Shown here: piece after piece, positions 63,900-64,000 of the stretch | Numbering within the stretch: position 1 is the first letter of the stretch | Layout: the number at the start of each line of letters is the position of its first letter | Assembly: GCF_003751605.1 (NCBI RefSeq) | Contig: NZ_RJVJ01000003.1 | Coordinates: forward strand, 310,001-374,000 | Direction: 5' to 3' | From: Kitasatospora cineracea | GTDB lineage: Bacteria > Actinomycetota > Actinomycetes > Streptomycetales > Streptomycetaceae | Length of the DNA stretch: 64,000 nt | Program-made: the position numbers and the translations under genes | Notes under the pieces: model-generated | What the model was told of the DNA's origin: nothing | Seen by the model: only the letters and a program-made list of their open reading frames with translations | The model's database searches: none

Positions 63900-64000
63900 G
63901 TGCTCGAACTGACTACGGAGGGGCAACTCCGCACCGCAACCGACGACGACAGCGTGCTGCTCTGGGCCGCCCAGGACTTCGCGGGCGGCATCCGCGCCTG
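63900..64000 (+). CDS. Start of an unknown protein, cut by window edge
   Basis: GTG at 63900 opens a frame (LELTTEGQLRTATDDDSVLL after the start) that stays open to the window end. Codon use is typical of the genome. The first 33 residues show no recognisable domain, so the product is unknown. A nearby ATG at 63892 is in another frame and stops at once. Confidence 0.5.
   Translation, partial: MLELTTEGQLRTATDDDSVLLWAAQDFAGGIRA

Overview
The window is high-GC actinomycete chromosome, most likely Streptomyces or Kitasatospora. The codon use is strongly G/C at third positions, GTG starts are frequent, and the content includes a whiE-type spore-pigment polyketide cluster, a SepF-like protein, mycothiol-type enzymes, a SpoIIE-type PP2C phosphatase, a large LuxR-type ATPase regulator and an actinomycete DUF5709 protein. 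I found no rRNA, tRNA, CRISPR array, insertion sequence or prophage. Both ends cut a gene: a phosphotransferase on the left and an unknown reading frame on the right.

1-9.7 kb holds housekeeping and accessory genes: a phosphotransferase, a mycothiol-dependent isomerase-like enzyme, an inositol-monophosphatase-like enzyme, an acyl-CoA ligase with a TetR regulator, a PAS-GAF-PP2C-ATPase signalling protein, a secreted protein and a DHA2 efflux pump. 9.7-21.5 kb is a type II polyketide cluster in whiE (grey spore pigment) order. A divergent FAD hydroxylase faces a tightly packed operon of SchA/CurD-like protein, cupin, KS-alpha, chain-length factor, ACP, aromatase/cyclase and TcmI-type cyclase. 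The operon continues into a dedicated multi-subunit acetyl-CoA carboxylase (fused CT beta-alpha, BCCP, biotin carboxylase). A convergent O-methyltransferase follows beyond a strong bidirectional terminator. The carboxylase would supply malonyl-CoA to the minimal PKS.

21.5-41.8 kb contains a secreted beta-helix protein, a 99-aa repeat protein facing a lipoprotein across a perfect 60-bp palindrome, a membrane alpha/beta hydrolase, a second DHA2 pump with its TetR repressor and candidate operator, a short SepF paralogue, DinB-like and small membrane proteins, a DedA-type protein, endonuclease IV, an MFS/ROK divergent pair with a clear operator palindrome, a MerR-TOBE regulator, a glycerophosphodiesterase, an AI-2E-type transporter, a hydrolase, a spermidine-synthase-fold protein and a GNAT enzyme.

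41.8-49 kb is an accessory segment with long intergenic gaps and some AT-rich stretches: a copper chaperone, a MATE transporter, an NLR-like STAND ATPase (NB-ARC plus TPR) with an N-terminal RHIM/BASS-like amyloid-type motif, and a GT-B-like protein of unknown role preceded by about 15 copies of a 7-bp repeat. 49-64 kb returns to core content: SAV_915-like protein, nitrilase, DUF5709, LuxR-ATPase, two paralogous small MTRRE-type proteins, an ATP-grasp amidoligase / small lipoprotein / DUF350 membrane cluster, metY-metX (metX apparently starts at CTG), a LysR/EamA divergent pair with a symmetrical operator, and an NlpC/P60 cell-wall hydrolase.

All names rest on motif and family recognition by eye; no database search was run.
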